Source of the DNA: JAEXOD01 sp937930275
Lineage (GTDB): Bacteria > Bacteroidota > Ignavibacteria > Ignavibacteriales > Melioribacteraceae
Length of the DNA: 13,402 bases
Direction: 5' to 3'
Assembly: GCA_036733965.1 (NCBI GenBank)
Contig: DAIMZL010000079.1
Span: 1 to 13,402 of the forward strand
Shown: positions 1-7,538 of the stretch, piece after piece
Layout of the letters: each line of letters starts with the position of its first letter
Numbering within the stretch: position 1 is the stretch's first letter
The notes under the pieces: model-generated
The model's input: only the letters and a program-made list of their open reading frames with translations
What the model was told of the DNA's origin: nothing
The model's database searches: none
Made by a program: the position numbers and the translations under genes

Positions 1-260
1 CCAACCATTTGTGGCATACCTGTCATTTCAACTTTAACAGCCATTACGTAACCGATTAAGGATCCGACTACAAACCCAATAATAATCCATTCATAAGTAA
101 TGATAGAATTATAAAGTAATGTTGCTAAAATTGCAAGTAGCATTCCAACGGCAGCATATAAGTTACCTTGTCTTGCAGTTTTAGGCGATCCGAGTTTTTT
201 AATGCCAAAAATAAATAGAATAGAAGAGATTAAATAAGTTAGTTCAATAATTATGTCCAT
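1..260 (-). CDS. pntB: NAD(P) transhydrogenase subunit beta, N-terminal part (cut by window edge)
   Basis: The reading frame starts at ATG 260-258 and runs off the left edge after 86 complete codons; a full PntB is about 460 residues, so only the N-terminal fifth is seen. I read it as MDIIIELTYLISSILFIFGI, then KKLGSPKTARQGNLYAAVGM, then a hydrophobic stretch and a final VEMTGMPQMVG. The LSSPKTAR.GN..AA.GM and MT.MPQMV motifs are hallmarks of PntB, the membrane subunit that carries most of the proton channel and the NADP(H)-binding domain III (domain III lies outside the window). It drives hydride transfer from NADH to NADP+ with the proton gradient. It is the third gene of the transhydrogenase operon, 7 nt after the pntAB stop, and has only a weak Shine-Dalgarno. 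Confidence 0.93.
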   Translation of the reverse strand, partial: MDIIIELTYLISSILFIFGIKKLGSPKTARQGNLYAAVGMLLAILATLLYNSIITYEWIIIGFVVGSLIGYVMAVKVEMTGMPQMV

Positions 261-267
261 AGTATTC

Positions 268-549
268 TCACTTTTTCTTAAACATTTTTAACATTCTATC
301 AGTAACTACAAAACCGCCGATAACATTTATTGTAGCAAATATTATTGCAATCAAACCAAAAATTGTGCTTATTGTAAATTGTTCCATTCCGGCACTTAAA
401 ATTGCTCCTACAATCGTAATTCCCGAAATGGCATTAGAGCCGCTCATAAGAGGTGTATGAAGTGTGGGAGGTACTTTTGTTATCAGTTCAAATCCGACAA
501 AAATACCAAGCACAAAAACATATATTTCCATTAATAATTGAGTATCCAT
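268..549 (-). CDS. pntAB: NAD(P) transhydrogenase subunit alpha 2 (membrane part)
   Basis: This 93-residue protein matches the small membrane alpha-2 subunit of three-subunit transhydrogenases such as that of Rhodospirillum rubrum; in E. coli the same segment is the C-terminal part of a single PntA chain. It is nearly all hydrophobic: helices at about residues 5-22, 40-54 and 58-82, then a basic tail (KMFKKK). The loop VPPTLHTPLMSGSNAISGI (about 26-44) is the conserved family signature. It sits in the membrane with PntB and forms part of the proton channel. The ATG lies 10 nt after the pntAA stop, with an AGG as a modest ribosome site. The order alpha1-alpha2-beta is the standard split-operon order. 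Confidence 0.95.
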   Translation of the reverse strand: MDTQLLMEIYVFVLGIFVGFELITKVPPTLHTPLMSGSNAISGITIVGAILSAGMEQFTISTIFGLIAIIFATINVIGGFVVTDRMLKMFKKK

Positions 550-559
550 ATTTAAAAAC

Positions 560-1726
560 CTAATTATTGTTTAAAATTTGTTTAATTCTATCGTTTATTA
601 CTTCACCATTTAAAGATAATAATGCTCCTTTTACAATTTCATCTTCCGGTTTTGGAAATAGTTTCCCTTCTTTGACAATATGGTCAAGTAAATTCAAAAG
701 ATTTTTTGAATATACTTCGCTTGAATGAGTCGGAACAAGTGAAGGAAGATTTGATTCACCAATAATAGTAACACCATATTTGTTAACTGTTTTATTCTCT
801 TCACTAATTTCACAATTTCCACCAAACTCAACAGCCATATCTAATACTACGGAACCGGGTCTCATGTTTTTTACCATTTCTTCCGTAACAAGAATCGGGG
901 CTTTTTTACCGGGTATTAAAGCAGTAGTAATTACAATATCGGCTTCGGTAATATGCTTATAAATTAGCGCTTTTTGTTTTTGCAAAAACTCTTCGCTTGC
1001 TTCTTTTGCATAACCGCCGCTATCTTGCATATTTTCATCAGATTTTACTTCAATAAATTTTCCGCCTAAACTTTCAACTTCTTCTTTTACCGAAGGTCTA
1101 ATATCCGAAACTTCCACTATTGCACCAAGACGTTTTGCCGTTCCTAATGCTTGCAGCCCTGCAACTCCTGCTCCCATAATTACAACTTTAGCAGGTTGAA
1201 TTGTACCGGCGGCAGTCATAAGCAAAGGAAATATTTTACCCAAATAATTAGCCGTTAGAATAACACTTTTATAACCGGCAATATTTGCCTGGCTGCTTAA
1301 TGCATCCATTTTTTGTGCAAGAGTAGTTCTCGGAATCATATCCATTGCAAAAAAGTCTATTCCTTTTTCTGCAGATTTTTTAACTACTTCTGTGTAGTGT
1401 AAAGCATATGCCAAAGCTATTAACAACGTGCCGGGTTTCATTAAATCCAATTCGTCTTTATTCAACTTGGCATTAAATAAGGGGCGTTGTACTTTTAATA
1501 CTATTTCAGAATTTTCAAATAGCTGAACCGTATTTTCTACAATTACTGCTCCCATTTCTTCATATTTTGAATTGGTGAAACCGGCATTTATTCCGGCATC
1601 TTTCTCTATAAAAACTTCAAATCCTTTTTTTATAAGTTTATTTGCTGAATCGGGAGTAAGTGCAACTCTATTTTCTCCAGCTTTTATTTCTTTCGGAATA
1701 CCTATTCTCAAATTTATATCTCCCAT
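560..1726 (-). CDS. pntAA: NAD(P) transhydrogenase subunit alpha 1 (NAD(H)-binding)
   Basis: This 388-residue protein belongs to the alanine dehydrogenase/PNT family and is the soluble NAD(H)-binding domain I of the proton-translocating transhydrogenase. Visible signatures are RIGIPKEIKAGENRVALTP (about 7-25), the ALSSQANIAGYKSV block (about 142-155), the Rossmann loop MGAGVAGLQA (174-183), SDIRP (197-201) and ESNLPSLVPTHSS (about 334-346). The length fits the split alpha-1 form without membrane helices, which are supplied by the following gene. The ATG at 1726 lacks a clear ribosome site. An in-frame TTG at 1711-1709 would give MRIGIPKE, the usual family N-terminus, and has GGGAGA at a good distance upstream, so the true protein may be five residues shorter. 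It is the first gene of its operon and divergent from nfnAB. Confidence 0.95.
   Translation of the reverse strand: MGDINLRIGIPKEIKAGENRVALTPDSANKLIKKGFEVFIEKDAGINAGFTNSKYEEMGAVIVENTVQLFENSEIVLKVQRPLFNAKLNKDELDLMKPGTLLIALAYALHYTEVVKKSAEKGIDFFAMDMIPRTTLAQKMDALSSQANIAGYKSVILTANYLGKIFPLLMTAAGTIQPAKVVIMGAGVAGLQALGTAKRLGAIVEVSDIRPSVKEEVESLGGKFIEVKSDENMQDSGGYAKEASEEFLQKQKALIYKHITEADIVITTALIPGKKAPILVTEEMVKNMRPGSVVLDMAVEFGGNCEISEENKTVNKYGVTIIGESNLPSLVPTHSSEVYSKNLLNLLDHIVKEGKLFPKPEDEIVKGALLSLNGEVINDRIKQILNNN
1719..1724 (-). promoter_or_regulatory. Candidate ribosome binding site for an internal TTG start of pntAA
   Basis: GGGAGA lies 7 nt upstream of an in-frame TTG (1711-1709) and overlaps the GG of the ATG-GGA at 1726. 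The TTG start would give an N-terminus aligned with other PntA proteins (MRIGIPKE). The upstream ATG has only A/T-rich sequence before it. This group of bacteria often does without Shine-Dalgarno sites, so the call is tentative. Confidence 0.4.
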
Positions 1727-1766
1727 AAGTTTTAATTTTTAAATCAAATTTTTAACATTAAAGTTC

Positions 1767-1772
1767 ATTATA
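1767..1772 (-). promoter_or_regulatory. Candidate -10 element of the pnt operon
   Basis: A perfect TATAAT is read on the minus strand and would place the transcript start near 1760, about 34 nt before the pntAA ATG. No good -35 is seen 17 nt upstream. In such AT-rich DNA a TATAAT can arise by chance. The same 130-bp region (1727-1856) must also hold the nfnA promoter; TATTATAAG at 1826-1834 is the best plus-strand candidate there. Confidence 0.25.
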
Positions 1773-1856
1773 TTAAGTTCTTACAAATAAAACATTTTAT
1801 CGTTTTTTAATATTTTCTTAAATTGTATTATAAGATTTTTATTATAAGGTAAAAAC

Positions 1857-2708
1857 ATGAATAAAATACTGACAAAAAAGCAACTTTCAAATGATGTTTT
1901 TTTAATGGAAATATACGCTCCGCTAATTGCCGAAGAAAGGTTAGCAGGGCAATTTATTATTTTACAGTTAGATGATGACTATGGTGAAAGGATTCCTTTA
2001 ACAATTGCCGATGCTAATTTGCAAAACGGTTCAATTACAATAATATTTCAGGTTGTAGGAAAAACTACTCAACGTCTTTCTGAATTAAATATAGATGATA
2101 CTATTGAAAGCGTTGTAGGTCCTTTAGGTAAACCTACACATATCGAAAATTTTGGAACGGCAGTTTGTGTAGGAGGAGGCATTGGTGTTGCCCCGTTACA
2201 TCCAATTGCCCAAGCGTTAAAAGAAAAGGGGAATAAAGTTATAATTATTATCGGTGCAAGAAATAAAGAGCTTATTATATTGGAAGATGAAATGAGAAAA
2301 ATTGCAGATGAATTAATAATTTGTACTGATGACGGAAGTTACGGAAGGAAAGCTCTTGTTACCGAACCTTTAAAAGAAGTTTGTGAACGTTCCGAAAAGC
2401 CAAATATTGTTATTGCAATAGGACCCCCATTGATGATGAAATTCTGTTCGTTAACAACTAAACCTTATAATGTATATACCCAAGTTTCATTAAATACTAT
2501 TATGGTTGACGGTACGGGTATGTGCGGCGGTTGTAGAGTAAATGTAGGAAACGAAGTGAAATTTGTATGCGTTGACGGTCCGGAATTTGACGGTCATAAA
2601 GTTGATTTTGATAACATGATTAAAAGGCTAAATAGCTACAAAACAATTGAACGTGAAATGCACAATTGCTATTTAGAAAAAGAATATGATAAAAAGAGGA
2701 ATTCATGA
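1857..2708 (+). CDS. nfnA: NADH-dependent ferredoxin:NADP+ oxidoreductase subunit A
   Basis: This 283-residue protein is of the ferredoxin-NADP reductase-like family that includes NfnA, SudB and dihydroorotate dehydrogenase electron-transfer subunits. It has the FAD-binding ERIPLTIAD (44-52), a nucleotide-binding GGGIGVAPLHP (106-116) and a C-terminal [2Fe-2S] loop. In the loop, Asp218, Cys223, Cys226 and Cys238 (VDGTGMCGGC...FVCVDG) match the three-Cys-one-Asp ligand set described for NfnA. In the NfnAB complex this subunit binds NADH; the complex couples NADH and ferredoxin oxidation to NADP+ reduction by flavin-based bifurcation, or runs in reverse. It overlaps nfnB by four bases (ATGA). 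AAGG lies 7 nt before its ATG. Without the partner it could be read as sulfide dehydrogenase subunit B, but the neighbour makes NfnA the better name. Confidence 0.9.
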   Translation: MNKILTKKQLSNDVFLMEIYAPLIAEERLAGQFIILQLDDDYGERIPLTIADANLQNGSITIIFQVVGKTTQRLSELNIDDTIESVVGPLGKPTHIENFGTAVCVGGGIGVAPLHPIAQALKEKGNKVIIIIGARNKELIILEDEMRKIADELIICTDDGSYGRKALVTEPLKEVCERSEKPNIVIAIGPPLMMKFCSLTTKPYNVYTQVSLNTIMVDGTGMCGGCRVNVGNEVKFVCVDGPEFDGHKVDFDNMIKRLNSYKTIEREMHNCYLEKEYDKKRNS

Positions 2709-4195
2709 ATATGCATAATCCGGAAACATTAAAGTCGGAAGCCAAACAATTGTTAGTTGATTACTTACAAAAAATAGATAACTTAAAGCCGAAAGAAAGA
2801 ACTTTAATTCCTTCACAAGAAATGATTACGCAAGATCCTGTAGTAAGAAGAACAAATTTGGAGGAAGTTGCTCTTGGTTATACCGAAGAGCAAGCGCGTG
2901 TGGAAGCAATGCGATGCCTACAGTGTGTTAAACAGCCTTGCGTTGCCGATTGTCCGGTGGGTATTGATATACCGGGATTTGTTGGTAAAATAGCGGTTGG
3001 TGATTTTGGAACTGCAGCACAAATAATAAAAGAAGCCAGCTTACTACCGGCAATATGCGGTAGGGTCTGTCCTCAAGAAACACAATGCCAACAGAACTGT
3101 ACAGTCGGTAAAGCATTAAAAGATGTGGATAGATCTGTTGCCATAGGCAGACTTGAAAGATTTATTGCAGATTGGGAAAGACAAACGGGAAATTTTATTT
3201 TACCGGAAATTAAACCAAATACGGGTAAAAAAGTTGCCGTTGTAGGAAGTGGTCCTGCCGGTTTAGTTGTTGCAGCAGACGTAAGAAGAGAAGGGCATAA
3301 TGTTACAATCTTTGAAGCATTTCATAAATTGGGGGGTGTAATGCGTTACGGCATACCTGAGTTTAGACTTCCAAACTCAATTGTGGATGAGGAGATTGAT
3401 AAATTAAAAGCGATGGGTGTAGAAATAAAGACAAATTTTGTTGTTGGTAGAACCAGAAAATTGAAAGATTTAATTGAGAAGGACGGTTATGACGCTGTTT
3501 TTGTTGGCACCGGTGCCGGTTTACCGATGTTTATGGGTATTGAAGGAGAAAACTTAGTCGGTGTCTTTTCTGCTAATGAGTATTTAACCAGAGCAAACTT
3601 AATGCGAGCTTATGAAAAAGGAAAAGCAGATACTCCGATTTTTCCTTCGCATAAAGTTGCAGTTTTAGGTGGTGGAAATGTTGCTATGGATGCAGCAAGG
3701 ATGGCTGTAAGGTTGGGTGCCGAAAAAGTATCCGTTGTTTACAGAAGAACTGAAGTTGAAATGCCCGCACGTAAAGAAGAAGTAGCACATGCTAAAGAAG
3801 AAGGTATAGATTTTTTATTTTTGCAAAATGCAAAGCGAATTTTAGGCACTGAAGACGGTAGAGTTAAGGCAATTGAATGTTTGAGATATGAATTGGGCGA
3901 ACCGGATAGCAGCGGAAGAAGAAGACCTGTTGTAATTCCAAATAGCGAATTTACATTAGATGTAGATACTGTAATTGTAGCAATCGGAAACGGAAGTAAC
4001 CCGCTTATTAGTCAAACAACGCCTGAACTAACTGTTAATAAATGGGGAAATATTATTGTTGATGATACGCAAAAAACATCTATGAATAATGTTTTTGCCG
4101 GCGGTGATATTGTTCTTGGAGCCGCAACTGTAATTTTGGCTATGGGTGAAGGCAGAAAAGCAGCAAAAGCAATAAATAAACTTTTGAGTAAATAA
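2705..4195 (+). CDS. nfnB: NADH-dependent ferredoxin:NADP+ oxidoreductase subunit B (glutamate synthase small-subunit family)
   Basis: This 496-residue iron-sulfur flavoprotein belongs to the family of the glutamate synthase small subunit and NfnB. Two [4Fe-4S] ligand groups are complete near the N-terminus: Cys71, 74, 79, 83 (CLQCVKQPCVADCP) and Cys118, 122, 128, 132. Then come the FAD dinucleotide loop GSGPAG (181-186), the NADP(H) loop GGGNVAMDAAR (322-332) with the VVYRRTEVEMPAR stretch after it (354-366), and the final FAD contact VFAGGDIVLGAATVILAMGEG (473-493). It binds NADP(H) and the bifurcating flavin in the Nfn complex. GAGG at 2696-2699 lies five bases before the ATG that overlaps the nfnA stop; a second ATG follows at residue 3. 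No glutamate synthase large subunit is next to it, and pairing with nfnA argues against GltD. Confidence 0.9.
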   Translation: MNMHNPETLKSEAKQLLVDYLQKIDNLKPKERTLIPSQEMITQDPVVRRTNLEEVALGYTEEQARVEAMRCLQCVKQPCVADCPVGIDIPGFVGKIAVGDFGTAAQIIKEASLLPAICGRVCPQETQCQQNCTVGKALKDVDRSVAIGRLERFIADWERQTGNFILPEIKPNTGKKVAVVGSGPAGLVVAADVRREGHNVTIFEAFHKLGGVMRYGIPEFRLPNSIVDEEIDKLKAMGVEIKTNFVVGRTRKLKDLIEKDGYDAVFVGTGAGLPMFMGIEGENLVGVFSANEYLTRANLMRAYEKGKADTPIFPSHKVAVLGGGNVAMDAARMAVRLGAEKVSVVYRRTEVEMPARKEEVAHAKEEGIDFLFLQNAKRILGTEDGRVKAIECLRYELGEPDSSGRRRPVVIPNSEFTLDVDTVIVAIGNGSNPLISQTTPELTVNKWGNIIVDDTQKTSMNNVFAGGDIVLGAATVILAMGEGRKAAKAINKLLSK

Positions 4196-4525
4196 TTATT
4201 ATTTTTTTAAAGGGCGGATGTTATAAGCAGAAATATTTCGGAAAAAATTTTAGAACACTCGCCTCTTTTATTCCCCCCTTTTACGTCTTATATAGAATGA
4301 TAATTACAAATTTCAATATAAATGGTTTATAGTGTTCAATTCTTCCATAAAGTGTTAATAACATATAATTGTACAATGTATAAAATTATTACGGCACAAC
4401 TTACGGGGGTAGCTTTAAGTATTGTATATGGGATGGTTGTAACTAATAATTACGGAATACTAAATTAAACCCATATATGTATTTACAGGCACTATAAATG
4501 AACTTTTAACACAGTTGTTATTTGA
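4196..4525. other. 330-bp convergent intergenic region, no convincing gene
   Basis: This gap lies between the convergent ends of nfnB and a histidine kinase gene. Near nfnB there is an imperfect hairpin (4212-4264). Further on there is a 30-codon reading frame (4376-4468) without ribosome site, with a TATAAT at 4364-4369 just before it and a 10-bp palindrome ATTGTACAAT overlapping its ATG. I see no RNA gene, mobile element or homology-bearing peptide, and no clear terminator for the kinase on the minus strand. Confidence 0.6.
4212..4264 (+). terminator. Weak hairpin downstream of nfnB, possible terminator
   Basis: GGGCGGATGTT (4212-4222) can pair with AACACTCGCCT (4254-4264), 10 of 11 positions including two G-U pairs, across a 31-nt A/T-rich loop, followed by CTTTTATT. 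AAAGGG at 4209-4214 could instead pair with CCCTTT at 4276-4281. The loop is long and the U-tract short, so this is a weak candidate. Confidence 0.3.
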
Positions 4526-6268
4526 TTATCTAAAAAATCTAATATTAAACTGAGTACCGACACCTTTTTTACTTTTAAAAGAAATCTCGGCATTAGTCAC
4601 TTCAACATACAATTTAGTTAATGCTAATCCAAGTCCGTTTCCTTCATACTTCCTATTGTAGCCGGTATATTCTTGTGAAAACGGAGTGTATATCTTCTTT
4701 TGGTATTCTTCACTTATGCCTATTCCGGTATCACTGATACTAACAGTAAATGAAATTGTGTCGGTATCGTTTACTTCCAAAACAATTGATCCTTTTTCTG
4801 TAAATTTTAGGGCATTTACTATAAGGTTATCAAATATTTGAGTAAAAGCATATTCATCGGTAAAAAATTCGGTATAATCGGAGTTGAATTTAAATCTATA
4901 TTCAAGTCCTTTTTTTATAGCTTCCGGTTCATGCAACTTAAATATATTTTTTAAAGTTTCTTTTGCATTTATATATCCAAATTGGGGAGAGTACGATTTA
5001 GTTTGTAATTCAGATAAATTAAGTATCAAATCAATAGTTCTTATAAGTCTTTCAGCTGATTTATTAATTATAGTAAAATAATTTAAATAATCGCTAACTT
5101 CGTCTTTCGGTTTATAAGTAAAGTACTCTTTTACTAAAGTTAAATAACTTAATATTCCGTTTACCGGTGTTCTAATTTCGTGGGAAATTTGAGTTAAAAA
5201 AGCAAGCTTCATTTTTTCGGAACGTTCTGCGTTTTCTTTAGCAAGTAATATCTGGGCTTCAAAAAGTTTTCGATCAGTGATGTCAATACCTATTGAGTGA
5301 TAATCAATAAGTTTACCGTTTTTGTCAAAATATCCAATATTTGTCCACTGCTGCCACTTTGTATCACCATCAGGATCAGTAAACATTTGGTCGTGTGTTT
5401 CGATAGGGCTTTCGGGAGTTAAGTTTTTAAGCCTAAATATTGCATAATCTTTATTACTTTTTAGCTTTATGAAATCGTGAAATTTTTTACCTATTAATTC
5501 TTCTTTAGTTAGCTTCATAAACTTACATAAAGCAGGATTTACGTAATAAATAGTAAAATCAGTATCAAAAGCACAAACAAATACGGGCGAGTTTTCGGTA
5601 AATCTACGAAATCTATCTTCAATACTTTTACGTTTTTCTTCTTCTTTTTTCTTTTCGGAAAGGTCTTGAATAATGCTACCAAAATAATGTTTGTTTTCAT
5701 GCTCGTCAAAAAACAATCTTACCGAAATTTCGACCGGAATCGGCTCACCGCTTTTTTTAAAAAGAACTCGTTCTACATTAATACTGCTAATAATTCCTTT
5801 GTGTAATTTATCAAACAATAGTTCGTCAGTTTTATATCCGATTTCCGAAAATAGTATGCTAATGTTTTTATTCTGTAATTCATCATTCTTATATCCAAAC
5901 ATATTAGCAAATTTATTATTGAATTGAATTAATTTACCCGAAGTGTCGGAAATTACAAAACCAACAATTGAAATTTCAAAAAAAGCTTTAAACTTTGTTT
6001 CACTTAGCTTTAATGCAAAATCTTTTTTTTCGTTTTCGGCAATTAACGAATTCAATTCTTCTGTTTTGTGTTCAAGATTTTTAGTCTGACGTATAACTGA
6101 CTCACGCAAATAACTATCTGAAGCAATAACTGAACCGTTAGCAAAAAAAGGAATACTTTCGTTTTCTATTTTTTGTATTAAAATGGCATTAATTGATTTT
6201 GCTGCTTTGAGCTCTTGTTCCAGAATGTTAATTCGTTTTTCTAATTCTTCAATCTTAAGTTGTTCCAT
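4526..6268 (-). CDS. Soluble PAS-PAS sensor histidine kinase
   Basis: This 580-residue kinase has no membrane helix or signal peptide and should be cytoplasmic. In order: a Glu/Lys-rich coiled coil (1-36, extended again at 55-90), PAS 1 (about 91-205), PAS 2 with PAC-like end (about 216-335; DGDTKWQQWTNIGYFDKNGK), a HisKA dimerisation domain with SHEIRTPVNGIL (phospho-acceptor His363), and a HATPase_c domain (about 465-578) with N-box Asn485, DTGIGIS (513-519) and GNGLGLAL (543-550). It carries no receiver or output domain, and no response regulator is next to it, so it is an orphan kinase. It begins 10 nt after the stop of the FIST protein gene and is surely co-transcribed with it. FIST proteins are often encoded beside kinases, which suggests that the upstream protein feeds it a ligand signal. 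Its phospho-acceptor partner is unknown. Confidence 0.93.
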   Translation of the reverse strand: MEQLKIEELEKRINILEQELKAAKSINAILIQKIENESIPFFANGSVIASDSYLRESVIRQTKNLEHKTEELNSLIAENEKKDFALKLSETKFKAFFEISIVGFVISDTSGKLIQFNNKFANMFGYKNDELQNKNISILFSEIGYKTDELLFDKLHKGIISSINVERVLFKKSGEPIPVEISVRLFFDEHENKHYFGSIIQDLSEKKKEEEKRKSIEDRFRRFTENSPVFVCAFDTDFTIYYVNPALCKFMKLTKEELIGKKFHDFIKLKSNKDYAIFRLKNLTPESPIETHDQMFTDPDGDTKWQQWTNIGYFDKNGKLIDYHSIGIDITDRKLFEAQILLAKENAERSEKMKLAFLTQISHEIRTPVNGILSYLTLVKEYFTYKPKDEVSDYLNYFTIINKSAERLIRTIDLILNLSELQTKSYSPQFGYINAKETLKNIFKLHEPEAIKKGLEYRFKFNSDYTEFFTDEYAFTQIFDNLIVNALKFTEKGSIVLEVNDTDTISFTVSISDTGIGISEEYQKKIYTPFSQEYTGYNRKYEGNGLGLALTKLYVEVTNAEISFKSKKGVGTQFNIRFFR

Positions 6269-6278
6269 GAAAATTCAC

Positions 6279-7388
6279 TCATTCCAAAAAAGCGACGCCT
6301 GATAACGTGCTATTATGATTTATCCCTTGCAAATATTCCGTTTGTGTCGTACATCCGTAACAATTAAAATTATTAAATGATTCGGAGTATGATTTTAATA
6401 TATTATTTTGTTTTGCATTTAAATATCTATATGTACTATCAAAAATTAAATTGAATTTAAAGTTACCTAAAGTTTTTTCCAATTCAATTAAATGTTTTTG
6501 TGTTGAACCGCATATATCATCATTAATTCCAAGTCGTAATACAGTACCAAGCGTAACTTTAATAAAAAACTCGATACTAAGATCAATTTCATTTATCCGC
6601 TTAATTACTATCGGGGCAATTTTATTCTTATAACGGATAAGTAAAGGATTATTATTAAGTTTATTTTCATCAATATCTGTTATATTACAACCGATCAATT
6701 TAGATATTACGTTAGCTGCTTTTTCTGAATTTAGTTCGTAAACAACTCTTTCTGATTCATTACAAAAAGTAACTACTAAAGGTTGCTCCGTAGGCAAAAC
6801 ATTAGCTAAATTATAGGGAATTATTTGCGTTTTGCATTTTAAAATTAATAGTACGGCACTCTTTTCCGAAAAACATTCTCCGTTGAAAAAAAGCGGAGTC
6901 AAATTGGAAGAAGAAGGGATGACCCCCATAATATTGATGGGATTAAAAAACTGAGATAATTGTAAACTTATCTCATTATTTAGCAGATTGTTATAAAAAA
7001 TAATTCCGATATACGAACTTGGGTATTTAAAAAAATCCGAATTTTTTGTTTTAAAATTTAAACTAAATAGCTCAGCCTTATTATTTGAAAAATCATTGAT
7101 ATCACGTATATAAATTATTTCTGAATTTACATCTTCTTTATAAAAACCAATTGCAACAATTCCATAGCTTTTAAAAGAATTGTTGTAAATTAAAGTTTTA
7201 GATGTGCAAGCAAATATTTGCATCCCCTCAAAAACTTTTTTAATTCCCGCCGATATCATTTTAAGATCGTAATTTTCGGAAATAAAAAGCAAAACAGTAT
7301 TTACTGAATCATGAGGAATATTTGAATAAATTTCGGCAATTGCTTTATATTCCTTTGGCTCGTTTGAATAAAATACTGAATATTTCAT
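6279..7388 (-). CDS. FIST domain signal-sensor protein
   Basis: This 369-residue soluble protein fits the FIST_N plus FIST_C architecture, a predicted small-ligand (perhaps amino acid) sensor module found beside signal transduction proteins. In the N-terminal half, MQIFACTSKTLIYNN followed by SYGIVAIGFY resembles the GC.TaGEI...G.vl core. The middle has YNLANVLPTEQPLVVTFCNE and VVYELNSEKAANVISKLIG, as FIST proteins have before FIST_C. The C-terminal end, YGCTTQTEYLQGINHNSTL, matches the family's final G..T.GE......hN.T block, with the usual Gly-Glu changed to Thr-Glu. No membrane helix or signal peptide is seen. Its ATG is preceded only by A/T-rich DNA without a ribosome site. It is the promoter-proximal gene of a two-gene unit with the PAS kinase. 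The similarity is recognised by pattern, not by search. Confidence 0.78.
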   Translation of the reverse strand: MKYSVFYSNEPKEYKAIAEIYSNIPHDSVNTVLLFISENYDLKMISAGIKKVFEGMQIFACTSKTLIYNNSFKSYGIVAIGFYKEDVNSEIIYIRDINDFSNNKAELFSLNFKTKNSDFFKYPSSYIGIIFYNNLLNNEISLQLSQFFNPINIMGVIPSSSNLTPLFFNGECFSEKSAVLLILKCKTQIIPYNLANVLPTEQPLVVTFCNESERVVYELNSEKAANVISKLIGCNITDIDENKLNNNPLLIRYKNKIAPIVIKRINEIDLSIEFFIKVTLGTVLRLGINDDICGSTQKHLIELEKTLGNFKFNLIFDSTYRYLNAKQNNILKSYSESFNNFNCYGCTTQTEYLQGINHNSTLSGVAFLE

Positions 7389-7448
7389 TATTAATATTTA
7401 TAATTTTTTAAGAATATAATATAATTAAAAAATATTGCTAAAAAAATT

Positions 7449-7454
7449 ATTATA
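7449..7454 (-). promoter_or_regulatory. Candidate -10 of the FIST-kinase operon
   Basis: TATAAT on the minus strand, with a TTGAAA 19 nt upstream (near 7474-7479), would start the transcript near 7442, about 54 nt before the FIST gene. The -35 overlaps the T-run of the cytochrome terminator and the spacer is long, so support is low. Confidence 0.25.
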
Positions 7455-7481
7455 GTATTAGGGAAATATTTTTTTTCAAAA

Positions 7482-7516
7482 AAAAATCCCTCTCTGATAA
7501 AACGAGAGGGATTTTT
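7482..7516 (-). terminator. Rho-independent terminator of the receiver-cytochrome operon
   Basis: AAAAATCCCTCTC (7482-7494) pairs perfectly with GAGAGGGATTTTT (7504-7516) around a 9-nt loop. On the minus strand the stem is followed by a run of nine T (7486-7478). It starts 22 nt past the cytochrome stop codon. The A/T ends are symmetric, so it may also work on the other strand. It separates the cytochrome unit from the FIST-kinase unit. Confidence 0.92.
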
Positions 7517-7538
7517 ATAGGAGTAACACGGAAATTGA

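Noticed and set aside
780..962. 60-codon plus-strand frame inside pntAA
   Set aside because: Antisense to the conserved transhydrogenase domain; no independent support.
2705..4195. Glutamate synthase small subunit (gltD)
   Set aside because: The chain is homologous, but no large subunit is adjacent and the gene overlaps nfnA, which points to the Nfn complex.
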